From NCBI GenBank assembly GCA_016207445.1, contig JACQPS010000144.1:1-5805 (forward strand): DNA of 5,805 nt, given 5' to 3'. This DNA comes from Gemmatimonadota bacterium. GTDB taxonomy: Bacteria; Gemmatimonadota; Gemmatimonadetes; Longimicrobiales; RSA9. This document shows, in pieces, positions 4,841-5,805 of this stretch (positions within the stretch are counted from its first letter, which is position 1; each line of letters begins with the position of its first letter). The position numbers and the translations under genes were made by a program. Under the pieces are notes generated by a model. That model was not told the origin of the DNA. It saw only the letters and a list, made by a program, of their open reading frames with translations, and did not search any database.

Positions 4841-5805
4841 ATGCTCCGAAGCCACGTCCTCGGGCAGGACCCGGCAGCGGCGGACGTCGAGCGCCGTGCG
4901 GAGAGCCTTCAGCTCGAGATTTTCGCCCATATCCCCTCCACAATCCTCATCTTCGACGCCGGCCTGCGAGTGCTGTTCGCCAACGGGAACTTCCTCCTGA
5001 AGTCGAAGCGCGAGGCTCACGACACCGTCGGCAAGCGGCTCCGCGACATCTTTCCGCCGGCGATCCTCCTGCATACCAACCTTGAAGAGCGGCTCCGCAG
5101 CGTCCTGCGCAGCGGGCGGGGGTACGCCGGCGGCGAGATGGAGTTTCGGGCGCCCGGGCTCGCCACGCGGGTCTACTTCTACAGTCTGACGCCGCTCGGC
5201 GAGGCCTACGGCGGCGTCGAGAGCGTCATGCTGTTCATGGACGACGTCACGGAGAAGAAGAGCCTGGGCGAGCGAGTGATGCGGGCTGAGCGCCACCTGG
5301 CGAGCGTGGTGGAGAGCGCGCACGACCTCATCATCTCGCTGGACGTCGAGGGCGCCGTGATGACGTGGAACAGCGCCGCCGAGCGGATTCTGGGCTTCTC
5401 CTCCTCGCAGATGGTCACCCGCCCCTTTTTCGGGCTCTTCCCCGAGGGCACGCAACAGGATCTCAAGACCCTCGTCGCGCAGGTGGTGCGGGAGGGGGAG
5501 GTCCAGGAAATGGACACGGGGATGACGACCAAGGCCGGCCAGGAGGTCCTCATCGGCTGGCGCTTCTCGGCCATGCGAGAGGACGGGGGTCGCGTCACGG
5601 CCGTGGTAGGGGTCGGGAGGGACCTGACCGAGAAGCGGCAGCTGGAGCTGCGCCTGATCCAGTCGGCCAAGATGGCGGCCCTGGGAGAGATGGCGGGCGG
5701 AATCGCCCACGAGGTTCGAAATCCCCAGGCCATCGCCTCCGCCGCCGCACAGATCCTGCTCAAGCGGGGGGACGACCCGGCGCTGCGGCGCGAGTGCGCC
5801 GAGAA
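4841..5805 (+). CDS. PAS-PAS sensor histidine kinase, N-terminal part (runs off right edge)
   Basis: The frame is open from ATG 4841 to the window edge, giving 321 codons, beginning MLRSHVLGQDPAAADVERRA. No signal peptide or membrane helix is present, so this is probably a cytoplasmic sensor. The first PAS domain (about 23-140) includes FAHIPSTILIFDAGLRVLFA and ends in VMLFMDDVTEKKSL. The second PAS domain (about 150-268) includes SVVESAHDLIISLDVEG, the typical TWNSAAERILGFSSSQM and VVGVGRDLTEKRQLE. The HisKA H-box follows with H290 in MAGGIAHEVRNPQA. The ATP-binding domain lies beyond the edge. The usual HExRNPL motif here reads NPQ (Q296). The gene sits behind its own sigma-54 promoter and candidate activator site, which points to co-regulation with the hybrid kinase and a shared NtrC-type partner. 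The signal is unknown; PAS sequence alone does not show a cofactor. Confidence 0.93.
   Translation, partial: MLRSHVLGQDPAAADVERRAESLQLEIFAHIPSTILIFDAGLRVLFANGNFLLKSKREAHDTVGKRLRDIFPPAILLHTNLEERLRSVLRSGRGYAGGEMEFRAPGLATRVYFYSLTPLGEAYGGVESVMLFMDDVTEKKSLGERVMRAERHLASVVESAHDLIISLDVEGAVMTWNSAAERILGFSSSQMVTRPFFGLFPEGTQQDLKTLVAQVVREGEVQEMDTGMTTKAGQEVLIGWRFSAMREDGGRVTAVVGVGRDLTEKRQLELRLIQSAKMAALGEMAGGIAHEVRNPQAIASAAAQILLKRGDDPALRRECAE

Noticed and set aside
4544..5710. Minus-strand open frame of 388 codons across the end of the hybrid kinase and the second kinase
   Set aside because: It is antisense to two strong plus-strand kinase reading frames and has no recognisable domain.

Overview
The window is high-GC DNA (roughly two thirds G+C) from a bacterium that uses sigma-54. 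It carries an NtrC-class activator with an intact GAFTGA motif and two textbook -24/-12 promoters. This fits Gram-negative-type phyla such as Myxococcota/Deltaproteobacteria, Gemmatimonadota or Rokubacteria-like lineages; the sequence alone does not settle the phylum.

Layout. Left edge, minus strand: the N-terminus of an unrecognised polytopic membrane protein (1-194, runs off the edge). Just upstream of it on the same strand is a small, probably genuine ORF (about 203-400) built on a four-fold 24-bp tandem repeat that reads as an octapeptide repeat. After a divergent intergenic segment holding a strong hairpin, the plus strand carries a small SpoIIAA-like (STAS/SEC14-type) protein (446-844). 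A 273-bp gap with several hairpins leads to an NtrC-family response regulator (1118-2524), a membrane-anchored hybrid histidine kinase (about 2672-4606) and a second PAS-PAS histidine kinase (4841 to the right edge, truncated).

How the genes work together. The regulator has REC, AAA+ sigma-54 activator and Fis-type DNA-binding domains. Each of the two kinase genes behind it has its own sigma-54 promoter, with an identical 14-base core (GGCACAGCCCTTGC at 2644-2657 and 4768-4781). Each promoter is preceded, 125-126 bp upstream, by a near-identical 17-bp word (2514-2530 and 4639-4655, 15/17 identical). The simplest reading is that this 17-bp word is the binding site (UAS) of a sigma-54 activator, most likely the regulator encoded here. 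The cluster would then be a positive-feedback circuit in which one activator drives two kinases that can in turn phosphorylate it. The promoter and shared-word matches are seen directly; the identity of the activator is inference.

The least explained part is the minus-strand repeat ORF at the left. Its codon pattern and its coupling to the membrane gene argue that it is translated, but I do not recognise the family.
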